64,000 nucleotides of DNA from Symsagittifera roscoffensis (lineage: Eukaryota > Xenacoelomorpha > Acoela > Convolutidae): positions 25,972,007 through 26,036,006 of the forward strand of contig NC_087070.1 in NCBI RefSeq assembly GCF_963678635.1, given 5' to 3'. How positions within the stretch are numbered: position 1 is the stretch's first letter; each line of letters begins with the position of its first letter. A program made the position numbers and the translations under genes. Below, in pieces: positions 23,389-33,840 of this stretch. The notes beneath the pieces were generated by a model. That model had not been told where the DNA came from. It was given only the letters and a program-made list of their open reading frames with translations, and did no database searches.

Positions 23389-23823
23389 TCACAGAGAAAA
23401 AAATTAATGCGTTTTTGCTTCTAATTAACAATAAAATTCAAAATTATAAACATCAAGATTATTATTCAAGTTCTTCTGGTAGAAATTTAAAAAAGAAAAA
23501 ATTTTGTTTTTTCAAAATTTTCTTTGTATAAACCATACAATTTACCAGTTTTTCGAAGTTACTTTTGAACCATGCGCTGGTATTTTTTTTGAAAAGGAGT
23601 AATTGAAACGTTTTCTTACCAAAGAATTGGCAAAGTAATAATTTTTGTCCAATCGAGCAATCATGATCCAGTGTTCTTCTCTATCATTGCTTGGAGCTCA
23701 ATCATATTTTGCAAAAGAAAATTTTGCTAGTTGAGGAACGCTATCAGAAGGATAAGATCCCATAAACTTGAACCTGAGGTTAGGAGTATGTTCGATATTT
23801 TGAAAAAGTGGAAAGTTGTCCAT
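23389..23823 (-). pseudogene. Adenain-like cysteine protease remnant, unit A
   Basis: Polinton and adenovirus proteases are C5-type enzymes with a His, Asp/Glu, Cys triad that mature the capsid. Here EHWIMIARLD (His codon at 23671-23673) gives the His-Trp box. FADSLG follows at the usual distance for the acidic residue and loop. The later Lys-rich stretch ends in LYGLYK, where the family has Cys-Gly; the Cys codon is TAT (Tyr) at 23535-23537. Length from ATG to stop is about 145 codons, near the short end of the family. This is the only unit that keeps both the His and the Trp. Frameshifts are present between the two halves. Confidence 0.65.
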
Positions 23824-23895
23824 CTATGCAATTGTTTAATGACTTATATTAAAAAACGAAAAAAAAATGATAGTTGATAGTGCAATTTTAGATTA

Positions 23896-25030
23896 AAAAA
23901 ATTGGAAAAAAATTCTAAGCTCAAGCTTTCTCCACGTTTTGGATAATGCAACGTTTCAGCTGCATCTTGTAGTGAAGTCAAGTCAAAAACAAGAATACAA
24001 TGATTCTGAAAAATTTTCCATAGGAAGAACTGGAAAATGGTTTAAACTGCAATGCTTTCATAGTTGTAACATAAAGGCGACAAGGAGAAGTTGAATTTAA
24101 TGAAACAATTGCTCTCCCAACCCGAATAAATTTAAGTTCTCTCTTAAAAAACGGACTTTTATGAAAAATTCCCCAACGGCTGAACTTGTATTCATTGCAA
24201 CAGCTATTTTTCTTAGTGAAGCTTGATTGAAAACATTTTCTTGCTTAAACTTGCTTGGACGAGATGGAATGATAAAGTTTTTTGCTATAGTTTCCATATA
24301 ATTGAAATGAGCAGGTTCTTTTTCCGGATTCAATTGCATGTATTGGTGAATAGGTTCAGCTTAATTTTCTTCTAGTAAACACCAAACAATCAATTATTTT
24401 CAGGCTAATGTTTGAATGATCAGACAGCACGTAAATTTAGGTCCAGCTCAAGTTAATTTATTTCGAACTTTATTTTTTGGTGAAAATAATTTTTCACAAG
24501 TAATAAAAATCAATGGCAAGCCTCCCAAAGAGTGAAACAGTTATCCCTTTCCGTAGGAAATTGCTTTTTAAGTGAACGAATAATTATCAAATGCTCCCGG
24601 AAACTCATCAAAACCATATACAAGACAAGCAAGTGTTCTTTTTTTATTCACTGCCGACGAATGAGTTCGTTCGATATTTGTGCTTTATGATGATATAATC
24701 CATTGGCGTTGTAAACACTTGTATGTTTAAAATAAACTTCACAGCTGAAGAACAAAAAATATAGTAGGTTGTTTACATGGTTTAAGTAATTTTGTGGTCC
24801 TTCATCTGAGTCATATTCTGAATTTGCTTTATATTTTGTTTTATGTTTTGCTGATTTGGGTAGCACGCGTTCCCATGAAACGATTACGATCCGTCTCAAG
24901 TTCAAACTCAATACTGTTTTCATCTAGTGAAGCACTGGGAAATAATTCTTGTGTGTTAGATGATATAAATGTTTCCAAAGCTGGGTTTTTGTCAAAAATA
25001 TCCAAAAAAGAATTTGTAAAAGCTCCTTAT
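23896..25030 (-). pseudogene. Major capsid protein remnant, unit A
   Basis: The family is the double jelly-roll capsid protein of Polinton-like viruses, which builds the icosahedral shell. The minus strand reads, in order, ELETDRNRY-type text (about 24890), a charged insert, NHVNNLLY (about 24780) with a following YNANGLYHHKAQ (about 24700), then after a gap NPEKEPAHFNYMETIA (about 24320) and IAVAMNTSSA (about 24200). This order agrees with what I know of the family. Several frameshifts split it. The C-terminal ~80 codons present in unit C are deleted here. Confidence 0.7.
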
Positions 25031-25035
25031 CGAAA

Positions 25036-25370
25036 ATGACTACTTCGATTTATTTTCCTTTAAATTTTTCAAAAAGGTCTTTTGGAGAGCCACTGGTTTT
25101 CGATCTTTTTCCGAGAATTGTTCTTACTGTTATGCGCTTGGATTTTTTCTTTTTCCACCGCGCGACTCTTTTCGAACTTTTTTTGTTCCAACATCTCTTG
25201 CATATTTTTTTGATCTTTTCTTCCACTAAGGTCTCCCCAGTCTGGCGCAGCAAATTCAAACAAATCTGCTCCAATTTTTTTGGCAGCTGGAACTGTATAT
25301 TTTTCTTATAATGAAGGGGACTGCAGTTCTCCCACGAGAAAAGTGTCATTGAAAAGTGTAACAATTAGCA
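25036..25370 (-). pseudogene. Small basic protein remnant, unit A
   Basis: Two overlapping frames are needed. The N-terminal part is small-residue rich, leading into a PAAKKxGADLFEFAAPDWG-type stretch, and the C-terminal part is very rich in Lys, Arg and Ser (VARWKKKKSKR). It lies directly upstream of the major capsid gene. Such proteins occur in Polinton-like elements next to the capsid genes, and a core/DNA-binding or membrane-active role is plausible, but I cannot assign one. Confidence 0.45.
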
Positions 25371-25429
25371 GATTTTTGCGCAGCCATTTCGTATAAAGTA
25401 TAAATCAAAAATGATTATCCGAAATCTAG

Positions 25430-25860
25430 CGGAACAAAAGAACAACTCGTGTAATTTATACGGAACAAAAGGAATGTTTTCACCTGTAGTATCCCTTAGT
25501 TCATTTTTTATGCTATTGAAAGGCTTTAAAAAAATTAAATCGTAGATGAGTAAATGGTTGATAATTTTTCTATTGTCCTGTAGATTTTATGTTTCTATTT
25601 TTTGTACTATGGAAATGAAAAGGAATCAAAAAAGTATAGGAATTTTTGTATCACCTACTCTATTATAATCTAAAACATCACTATATATCATCAGGGAATG
25701 TATTCTCATAATGTTATAGGAATACTGAGGATGATTTGGTCCTTTTCCACCCGTTACATCCTCTGTCTGGTTTTTGTCTAAATCACAACCAAAAATTTGT
25801 CTCAAATTAGCACTTTGAATGATAAACACTGATTGATCCTCAGTTCCTTCACCCATCCAA
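25430..25860 (-). pseudogene. Minor capsid (penton-like) remnant, unit A
   Basis: The stretch MRIHSLMIYSDVLDY followed by VGDTKIPIL (about 25640-25700, minus) matches the conserved core of the single jelly-roll minor capsid protein of Polinton-like viruses. The last ~100 codons are frameshifted and end near 25440. Its N-terminus is missing, because an internal deletion has fused it to the integrase (junction about 25840). Confidence 0.55.
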
Positions 25861-26200
25861 AGCTTAATTGAGAAATTATTTTTTGAAAGCTTGCATTGTG
25901 TCTGGGGCATACTTTGTTTTCATTATTTCAATTTTGACAAATCTCGAAAAATTTTCTACAGCAATTAATAAATACGTAACTCCATTGTTTTGACTAGCTA
26001 ACTTGTCTACAAAAACGAAGTGCATGCACCAGATTGCTTTGATATATTTGGAAAAAGCTTGAAGTCTTCGGAAACGTCTGATTGGAGGACCAATTTTTGT
26101 ATACTCAAGTTTCGCACAGAACCGTACGCAGCTCTACCCCTAAAATACAATCTGTTCAGACTTACTTTTTAGATTTTGAACGGGTCTAAGTTTCTCTGTT
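25860..26200 (-). pseudogene. Integrase remnant fused to minor capsid gene, unit A
   Basis: This is a retrovirus-type DDE integrase like those of Polintons. The minus strand carries an EIWCM box (about 26030), where the next residue, expected to be the first catalytic Asp, reads His. Then come NNGVTY, SRFVKVQ-type text and KLW-x-x-EGTE at about 25850-25870, the region of the second Asp. The catalytic Glu and the whole C-terminus are absent, because the reading runs straight into the minor capsid sequence. Confidence 0.55.
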
Positions 26201-26480
26201 TTTCGCTTTGGCATTCTTGTTGATAACAAATTTAAATGGAGTTTGAGTTGCTTCCAAAATGATAAAATAAACATCTGGAGAATCGGTTTTTTTTCGCTTT
26301 AGTGCACAAAGAAGGTCTACAAAAGATTCTTATGTATCTCGATTATCTAAAATGATGTTTTTTTACAGGCTCAGTTCAATTCTAGGAGAATTATAATTTA
26401 AATCAATAAGGTGCTCATTGTTACCCGTTTTCAAACTTGCAATAGCAGCACTGTAATTTGAATCAAAGTCTTTTGGTACA
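26180..26480 (-). pseudogene. Gene W remnant, unit A (unknown)
   Basis: The minus strand reads the end of an open frame recognisable across units (FVDLLCALKRKN, later LVINKNAKAKNRE). It lies between ATPase and integrase and appears to end inside the first codons of the integrase frame. I do not know its function. Unit C' at 42271-42537 keeps the longest open piece. Confidence 0.35.
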
Positions 26481-26639
26481 ATCTCCTCTTTTTCTTACTT
26501 TTGTTCCAGTTTTTCTTTGTTAGAAGTGTGCTTTGTGATTGATAATTTGAACACGGAAATGAAACAAGCTGTTTCATACTAAGTCAAACGTTTAGTGACA
26601 AACAGAATGATCATAGATATCAACTGTAAGCCTTAGCTG

Positions 26640-27615
26640 ATTTTTAAATAGTTCTTTTTTCGTGTAGAGGAGTACTTTATGTGTTAATTCTGATTTTTTT
26701 TTTCGATTTTATACTACGTCTTCTTTCCAAAGGGTTTGAAGCTCTCCTCTTAATAGGTTTAACAAAAACAGTTGCTCAGAATCTCAAATAAATCTTTTGG
26801 ACAATTGAGATCAAATTCTTTTCGAAATTTTAGGAATCTTTTTGAATTATTGGGAGAATAGAGACGTATTGTGTACTGATCATCAAGAAACTCTGTCGCT
26901 ACTTCGGCTGGTAAATCAAAGTTTGTTGGAAAAGAACCACTATTAGAGCAATATTTAAGTGAATCAACTTTTTTTGAATTAAATCAATAAGTAAATGACC
27001 ACAGGGAACTGATGTTGCATCTTGATAAAACTCTTTCAATTAAGATCCTGGTCCTAGTTGTTGACATAATGCATTGATTTGTAAAACTTCTCTCAGTGAA
27101 TTGAACATGACTATGTGAGTATTTCGTAATTCTACATTTCTTCCTAAATTGCTTTGATGAAAAAATTGTGTTTGATGTATCTTGTATTCAGACTTTAGTG
27201 TCTCCCAGCAGGAATTTATACAAGAATCATGAAAAGAATCATGAAAAAAAGCGGAAACTTAGTTCCATTATTAGAAAGATTTTCAACAAGTCAAAATCTA
27301 GTCCTTGGATAAATTTAGGGTTTTTCTTCGCATTTGGCTATAAAAAGGTTGATATTATTGAAAAAAAAACAAAAAAGTTTTGTCAAATGCTGGCTGAAAA
27401 GTACCAATTATCAACCAATTAAAAATAAGATGAGTTTTTCCAGATTCGCTTGGACCAACTAAGGAAATAAAAATCGTTCTGCGCAATACAGTGCTTTCGT
27501 CAATATCGATACACGTTTTTCTGAAGGTCTCTAGATAACCTAGTATTGATGGAAGTGCGTCGAGCCATTTATCATAGTTTTCCTTTTGTAGTTGTAAAGA
27601 ATGATTTGTTTTCAT
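26640..27615 (-). pseudogene. Packaging-type P-loop ATPase remnant, unit A
   Basis: Start at 27615 with MKTNHSLQLQKENYDKW. The Walker A loop GPSESGKT is intact at 27433-27456, followed by the hydrophobic segment and FDKTF...QQY-type text expected for the virus-like ATPase family associated with Polinton-like elements (genome packaging motor). Past the P-loop a duplicated ATCATGAAAA...ATCATGAAAA (about 27226-27250) disturbs the Walker B region. Further downstream, IDLIQK and LPAGVATKF-type fragments near 26900-27010 show that the rest of the gene is present in other frames. Confidence 0.65.
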
Positions 27616-27880
27616 TGATTTCCATTTCTACGATTTTTTATAAGTTCTTTTTTTTAATATGGGATCGGTATCGTATGAAAAGTTTTCTTCTGTCGTTATG
27701 CAGAGCCCGCTCGAAGTGCGATATTTGTGAGTCCGAATTCTGCAATTTTGGCACATTTTGTGATTCTATAACAGTTAGCAAAAGTTTTGAGAATTTTTTT
27801 CTAGATCAATTTGGAAAAACACTATTTTTTGTGAAGTTTCAAGATTAAAATTCTTGAAAAACCACAACTCATTTTTAGAC

Positions 27881-28390
27881 TTTTAAAACGTCAAATTTTT
27901 GTTTATAATTTCTTAGCAAAACCTTTTGGAATGCTTTAAGTTCTTGATACCCAAAATGCACTTAAAAACTTCAAAAAATTTTTTGAGTAAAAATTATTTT
28001 TCTAGATCTAAATTTAATCTTCAATAAGCTATTCAAAGCTTGCCTGCAAGCTCAACTTCATAGATCGAAATAAGACCAAAAATCAAAAATTTCAAACCCA
28101 ATTTTTCAAAGTTTTTAATGTTGTTTTAACCACGTCTGAAAATGTTTTAATATGATATAACAATCGATCTATTTCGATTGTGATTTTTTGGGAGGAAAAC
28201 AAAAAAAAACATGTACAAAAAAAAACTAAAATACACCAAATACAATGGTCTTCAACGTTTTTCAACCGGTTGGAACTAGAACTCCTGAAAGTACCGACCC
28301 CGATCAATATCTATAGCGGGTAGATTGCAGCTTACGGGAAAAAAAGCAATTTCGGAACCACCTGCATACCTTCAATAAAAGATCATAGTA
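27881..28390 (-). repeat. T/L module start, unit B
   Basis: Matches 21636-22110 closely, including the run from GGAATGC (27928) to GATCATAGTAATG (28380). It is interrupted by the inserted capsid/basic-protein piece. Confidence 0.7.
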
Positions 28391-28700
28391 ATGTTAAAAT
28401 AAACTTCACAGCTGGAGAACAAAGAATATAGTAGGTTGTTTACATAGGTTAAGTAATTTTGTGGTCCTTCATCTGAGTCATATACTGAATTTGCTTTATG
28501 TTTTGTTTTATGTTTTGCTGATTTGGGTAGCACGCGTTCCCATGAAACGATTACGATCCGTCTCAATTTCAAACTCAATACTGTTTTCATCTAGAGAAGC
28601 ACTGGGAAATAATTCTTGTGTGTTGGATGATATAAATGTTTCCAAAGCTCGGTTTTTGTCAAAAATATCCAAAAAAGAATTTGTAAAAGCTCCTTATCGA
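28390..28700 (-). pseudogene. Inserted major capsid N-terminal fragment, unit B
   Basis: Minus frame with YLTYVNNLLYSLFSSCEVYF, the N-terminal jelly-roll stretch, ending abruptly at the junction near 28390 within the L module. It is a partial duplicate with no C-terminal half. Confidence 0.65.
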
Positions 28701-28702
28701 AG

Positions 28703-29018
28703 ATGACTACTTCGATTTATTTTCCTTTAAAATTTTCAAAAAGGTCTTTAGGAGAGCCACGGTTTTTCGATCTTTTTTCCGAGAATTGTTCTTACTGTTA
28801 TGCGCTTGCATTTTTTCTTTTTCCACCGCGCGACTCTTTTCGAACTTGTTTTGTTTCAACATCTTTTGCATATTTTTTGATCTTTTCGTCCACTAACGAC
28901 TCCCCAGTCTGGCGCAGCAAATTCAAACAAATCTGCTCCAGATTTTTTGGCAGCTGGTACTGTGAATTTTTTATAATAAAGGGGACTGCAGTTCTCCCAC
29001 GAGTTTGTGCACCAAAAC
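28703..29018 (-). pseudogene. Inserted small basic protein fragment, unit B
   Basis: Homologous to 25036-25345. It contains the FEFAAPDWGVVSGRKDQK stretch on the minus strand and ends where the L module resumes at about 29020. Confidence 0.5.
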
Positions 29019-29019
29019 C

Positions 29020-29590
29020 TCTGCTTACGGGAAAACAGCAATTTCGAAACCTCGTGCCACCTGCATACCTTCAATAAAAGATCATAGTAATGATAAGCTT
29101 TAATTTTGGTCTCATTGCCTCAACAATAAATTAAATTTAATAGAAACTAAACACCGTTGTAGTATATGTTTGGGAAAAGTCGTCTGGGGGGTGCTGACTC
29201 CCATTTATTAAAATAGGCTATAGAGTTTCCGGTCAGCACCCTATGCATTAACATTGGTGAAACATTTCCCATGTACTAAGGTTAAAGGCTTCAGAGTTTC
29301 AGATGGTAAGATGGTAAGTTCTGAGAAAAAAATATTTTGCGGCCGGCTGTGCCGATGCGTATAATTCTAAACGTTTTCTTAATCAAAAACTCAAAAATTT
29401 TTAACCCAAACGGGAATTTTCAAAATCCTATGTTTTATGACGTGATAGTTTTTTTGATGGCAAGCTTCAGATAGTAGGTTTCAGAAAAAATTTAAGTTTT
29501 TCAGAGTCAAATTTTCACGTTTGTATTTTAAATCAAAATTTTCTCAGACAAAATTTCAAGTTTGCAACAACAGATGTAGCCCCCGTGTTT
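29020..29590 (-). repeat. L module, unit B
   Basis: Repeats 22040-22600. It retains the inverted pair GGGTGCTGAC / GTCAGCACCC (about 29191 and 29235), with one stem base changed compared with unit A. Confidence 0.65.
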
Positions 29591-29599
29591 AATGAGGAT

Positions 29600-30255
29600 G
29601 CTGAAGTATGCTAAAATTTTTTTAATTTTTGTTTATTAAAGCGAAGTAGTGGACGTAAACAAAAATTTTCTCATACAATTATGTCAAAACTGCAACCCCA
29701 GATGTTACCACACGGTGAACAGGGACGCTGATTACCGTAAAAAAAATTTCACGAAATATTACTTCTGTTTTCATAAGAGTGAGAAATGTTCAGTTTAACA
29801 GATGGGGTAAGGTTCGGCAACAACAGAAAAGTTTTGAAATTCATTCGCTCAATTTCAAAATTAGAAATTGGTTGAATTTATAACTTTTCAAATTCAAGTA
29901 TTGAATCATCATCTCCATTCACTGCAAAATCGCTCGCTTATTCCTCCTCAAATATCAATTTTCACCAAATGTCTTTGAAAGTTTACAGCGGCAAAAAAAA
30001 AAGATTTAAACTGTGGATCTTGAAAATTCGTTGTGTATAAAGCTTTCCCACAGTAAATTCCAAAAAGATTAGTGTTGAATCAAACAAAAATTATCATCCT
30101 ATTCAGAATTATCATTATAATTATTCACTTTCAGCTCACTTTTTTTTAGTTTGTTTTGATTTTTTTTGCTATCAAGATTCAAAATACAAGTTTTCTCCGA
30201 GTTTGCCTAGATATTCACGGAGTTCCTCTTCTGGACTTTTGCAAACCGTTTGTTC
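29600..30255 (-). pseudogene. Gene X remnant, unit B
   Basis: Same two landmarks as unit A: the acidic region near 29885-29935 and the EELREYLGKLG-type stretch near 30205-30250. It is degraded by stops and indels. Confidence 0.4.
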
Positions 30256-30366
30256 TTTTTTTCTAAACAAAAAACAACTGAAGAAAAGTGTATTTAAAAA
30301 TACAAAAAAAAATACATTACAATAAAATCAAACTATCATTTATAATTTTTTTATGACAATTTAGTT

Positions 30367-30803
30367 TCACAGAAAAAGTAATTTAATGCGTTTTTGCGTA
30401 TAATTAACAAAAAAATTCAAAATATATTTATCATGATTATTATTCAAGTTCTTCTGGTATAGAAATTTAAAAAAGAAGAAATTTTGTTTTTTCAAAATTT
30501 TCTTTGTATAAACCATACAACTTACCAGTTTTTCGAAGTTTTTTTGAACCATGCGCTGGTATTTTTTTTTTGAAAAGGAGTAATTGAAACGTTTTCTTCT
30601 CAAAGAATCAGCAAAGTAACAATTTTGTCCAATCGCGCAATCATGATCAAGTGTTCTTCTCTATCATTGCTTGGAGCTCAATCATATTTTGCAAAAGAAA
30701 ATTTTGCTAGTTGAGGAACGCTATCAGAAGGATAAGATCCCATAAACTTGAACCTGAGGTTAGGAGTATGTTCGATATTTTGAAAAAGTGGAAAGTTGTC
30801 CAT
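30367..30803 (-). pseudogene. Adenain-like protease remnant, unit B
   Basis: The His of the His-Trp box is kept (codon 30651-30653) but the Trp is Leu (TTG). The expected Cys is Tyr (TAT) at 30515-30517. Otherwise it has the same layout as unit A. Confidence 0.6.
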
Positions 30804-30984
30804 CTATGCAATTGTTTAATGACTTATATTTAAAAACGAAAAAAAAATTGATAGTTGATAGTGCAATTCTAGATAAAAAAAAATAAGATTGATGATTTAC
30901 ACACAATTAGATACTGAATCAACAAAACCCCATACACAAGTCTTATGTACGGGACAAAGTTTAAAATACTGTTTTACAGTCTAG

Positions 30985-31434
30985 AATGTCGAACACAAAG
31001 TCGAAACATACCCGATTTTGGTCTAGAAAGTCAAAAAATTTCCAATTTTGGTCGAGAAAGTAGAAAAACATAGATCGAGCACAAAGTCGAAATATACCCG
31101 ATTTTGGTCGAGAAATCAAAACATAGATCGAGCACAAAGTCGAATCATAACCAATTTCGGTCGAGAAAGTCGAAATATAGGTCGAGCACATTCGAAACAT
31201 AGGTCGAGCACGGTCGAATCATAAGCCGAAGTTGTCACACGTTTTTGAAGGGGAACCAGAACATTTCGAGCTCGTAGTTTGGCGTAGCACGGGGAAGGGG
31301 GTAGTAAGGGGGGGGGGGCGTAGCGGATGAGCGTGATTATTGGGGTGTTCGAGTTTGTTCGCGCACGAGTTTTGGAGAGAATTGCATTAAGCAGAATAAA
31401 AATCTACAAAAAAATCGAGTATATTGAAAACAAA
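30985..31434 (+). repeat. GTCGA minisatellite segment, copy 2, inside the viral array
   Basis: Near-identical to 20566-21078, including the G-rich block and the TCGAGTATATTGAAAACAAA end. On both sides it abuts viral sequence: the protease/capsid intergenic region at 30885-30985 and the middle of the capsid gene at 31437. Confidence 0.8.
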
Positions 31435-31436
31435 AT

Positions 31437-32410
31437 ATAGCATTGCTTTCATAGTTGTGACATAAAGGCGACAAGCAGAAGTTGAATCCAATGAAACAAT
31501 TGCTCTCCCAACCCGAATAAATTTAAGTTCTCTCTTAAAAAATGGACTTTCATGAAAAATTCCCTAACGGCTGAACTTGTATTCATTGCAACAGCTATTT
31601 TTCTTAGTGAAGCTTGATTGAAAACATTTTCCTGGATAAACTTGCTGGGACGAGATGGAATGATAAAGTTTTGCTATAGTTTCTATGTAATTGAAATGAG
31701 CAGGTTCTTTTTCCAGATTCAATTGCAAGTATTGGTGAATAGGTTCAGCTTAATTTTCTTCTAGTAAACAGCAAACAAACAACTATTTTCAGGCTAATGT
31801 TTGAATGATCAGACAGCATGTAAATTTAGGTGCAGCTCAATTTATTTTATTTCCAATTTTGGTTTTTGGTGAAAACAATTTTTCACAAGTCAAACAATCA
31901 ATGGCAAGCCTCCCAAAGAGTGAAACAGTTATCCCTTTCCGTAGGAAATTGCTTTTTCAGTGAACGAAAAAATATCTAATGCTCCCGGAAACTCATCAAA
32001 ACCATATACAAGCAAGTGTTCTTTTTTATACACTACCGACGAATGAGTTCGTTCGATATTTGTGCTTTATGAGGATATAAACATTTGGCGTTGTAAACAC
32101 TTGTATGTTTAAAATAAATTTCACAGTTGGAGAACAAAGAATATAGTAGGTTGTTTACATAGGTTAAGTAATTTTGTGGTCCTACATCTGAGTCATATTC
32201 TGATGTTGCTTTATGTTTTGTTTTATGTTTTCCTGATTTGGGTAGCACGCATTCCCATGTAACGATTACGATCCGTCTCAAGTTCAAACTCAATACTGTT
32301 TTCATCTAGAGAAGCACAGGGAAATAATTCTTGTGTGTTAGATGATATAGATGTTTCCAAAGCTGGGTTTTTATCAAAAATATCCAAAAAAGAACTTGTA
32401 AAATATCTTT
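31437..32410 (-). pseudogene. Truncated major capsid remnant, unit B (outer end of left palindrome arm)
   Basis: The N-terminal open piece is at 32033-32305 (VNNLLYSLFSNCEIYF); the C-terminal half is broken. It is cut at 31437 by the minisatellite, inside the codons that follow the conserved MNTSSA block. The mirror copy at 60990-61962 stops within about 20 bp of the same place. Confidence 0.65.
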
Positions 32411-32411
32411 A

Positions 32412-32770
32412 TCGAAAATGACTACTTCAATTTATTTTCCTTCAAATTTTTCAAAAAGGTCTTTAGGAGAGCCACTGGTTTTCGATCTTTTTTCGGAGAA
32501 TTGTTCTTACTGTTTTGCGCTTGGATTTTTTCTTTTCCCACCGCGCGACTCTTTCGAACTTTTTTTGTTTTAACATCTTTTGCATATTTTTTGATCTTTT
32601 CGTCCACTAACGACTCCCCAGTCTGGCGCAGCAAAATCAAACAAATCTGCTCCAATTTTTTTGGCAGCTGGTACTGTGAATTTTTTATAATAAAGGGGAC
32701 TGCAATTCTCCCACAAGTTTGTGCACCAAACCTCTTCCATGCTGTCTTGCATGTCATTGAAAAGTGTAGC
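32412..32770 (-). pseudogene. Small basic protein remnant, unit B
   Basis: Two overlapping minus-strand frames (32422-32772 and 32570-32791) each hold part of the protein: IAVPFIIKNS and ADLFDFAAPDWG on one side, a Lys/Arg-rich tail on the other. A one-base frame change near the PAAKK stretch separates them. Confidence 0.45.
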
Positions 32771-32819
32771 AATTAGCAGATTTTTGCGCAATCATTTCGT
32801 CTAAACTATAAATCAAAAT

Positions 32820-33212
32820 GATTATCCGAAATCTAGCGGAACAAAAGAACAACTCGTGTAATTCATAAGGAACAAAAGGAATGTTTTCACCTGTAGTATC
32901 CCTTAGTTCGTTTTTTATGCTATTGAAAGACTTTAAAAAAATTTAAATTGTAGATGCGTAAAGGGTTGGTAATTTTTCTATTGTCCTGTAGATTTTATGT
33001 TTCTCTTTTTGTACTACGGAAATGAAAAGGATACAAAAAACTATAGGAATTTTTGTATGACCACCTACTCTATAATAATCTAAAACATCGCTACATATCA
33101 TCAGGGAATGTATTCTCATAATGTTATAGGAATACTGAGGATGATTTGGTCCTTTCCCACCCGTTACAACCTCTGTCTGGTTTTTGTCTAAATCACAACC
33201 AAAAATTTGTCT
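32820..33212 (-). pseudogene. Minor capsid remnant, unit B
   Basis: Carries the SYNIMRIHS and SDVLDY core on the minus strand. It ends at about 33212, where an extra deletion joins it directly to the ATPase gene, removing integrase and W. Confidence 0.5.
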
Positions 33213-33570
33213 CAGAAAGATTGTCCGTTATTAGAAAGATTTTCAACAAGTCAAAATCTACTCCTTGGATAAGTTTAGGGTTTTTCTTCGCATTTGACTA
33301 TAAAACCTTTGATATTGTTGAAAAAAAAACAAGAAAGTTTTGTCAAATGCTGGTTGAAAAGTACCAACTATCAACCAATTAAAAATAAGATGAGTTTTTC
33401 CAGATTCGCTTTGCTAAGGAAATAAAAATCGTTCTGCGCAATACAGTGCTTTCGTCAATATCAATACACGTTTTTCTGAAGGTCTCTGGATAAACTAGTA
33501 TTGAGGGAAGTGCATCGAGCCATTTATTATTATTTTCCTTTTGTAGTTGTAACGAATGGTTTAGTTTCAT
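33213..33570 (-). pseudogene. P-loop ATPase N-terminal remnant, unit B
   Basis: Start MKLNHSLQLQKEN at 33570. A short deletion near 33411 has removed the Gly-Pro start of the Walker A loop, so the frame reads LAKRIWKN instead of GPSESGKT. The mirror copy at 59829 keeps the intact loop, so this loss happened after the palindrome formed. Confidence 0.6.
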
Positions 33571-33840
33571 TGATTTCCATTTCTACAATTTTCCATAAGT
33601 TCTTTTTTTTAAAATGGGGTCAGTATCGTATGAAACGTTTTCTTCTGTCGTTATGCAGAGCCCGCTCAAAGTGGGATTTTTGTGAGTCTACGTCCGAATT
33701 CTACAATTTTGGCACATTTTGTGATTCTATAACAGTTAGCAAAATTTTTGAGACTTTCTTTCTAGATCAATTTGGAAAATCACTATTTTTTGTGAATTTT
33801 TAAGATTAAAATTCTTGAAAAACCACAACTCATTTTTAAA

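Larger units (their letters stand above)
21636..27880 (-). mobile_element. Virus-like element unit A (Polinton/Maverick-like, degraded)
   Basis: This is the most complete early unit, on the minus strand. In + coordinates it runs T/L module, X, protease, major capsid, basic protein, minor capsid::integrase fusion, W, ATPase. The unit step is set by the anchor GGAATGC in the T module: 21676 (A), 27928 (B), 33889 (C), giving spacings of 6252 and 5961 bp. That is head-to-tail tandem arrangement. Inside the unit about 310 bp between protease and capsid (including the capsid C-terminus) is missing compared with unit C. There is no DNA polymerase, and no AGTGT-type Polinton termini or long terminal inverted repeats that I can see. 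Confidence 0.75.
27881..33840 (-). mobile_element. Virus-like element unit B (rearranged)
   Basis: This is the second head-to-tail unit. It starts with T/L, but a capsid-N plus basic-protein segment (28390-29018) is inserted in L between ~65-bp direct repeats (28330-28395 and 29026-29095). It then runs L, X, protease, a copied host minisatellite (30985-31434), a truncated capsid gene, the basic protein, minor capsid and ATPase. The integrase and W are deleted (junction near 33212). Confidence 0.7.

Noticed and set aside
24794..25311. Long open frames opposite the capsid and basic-protein genes (also at 28461-29077, 37324-37635, 55828-56178, 60622-60990)
   Set aside because: They are antisense to recognised capsid-module text and recur only because the sense sequence recurs.
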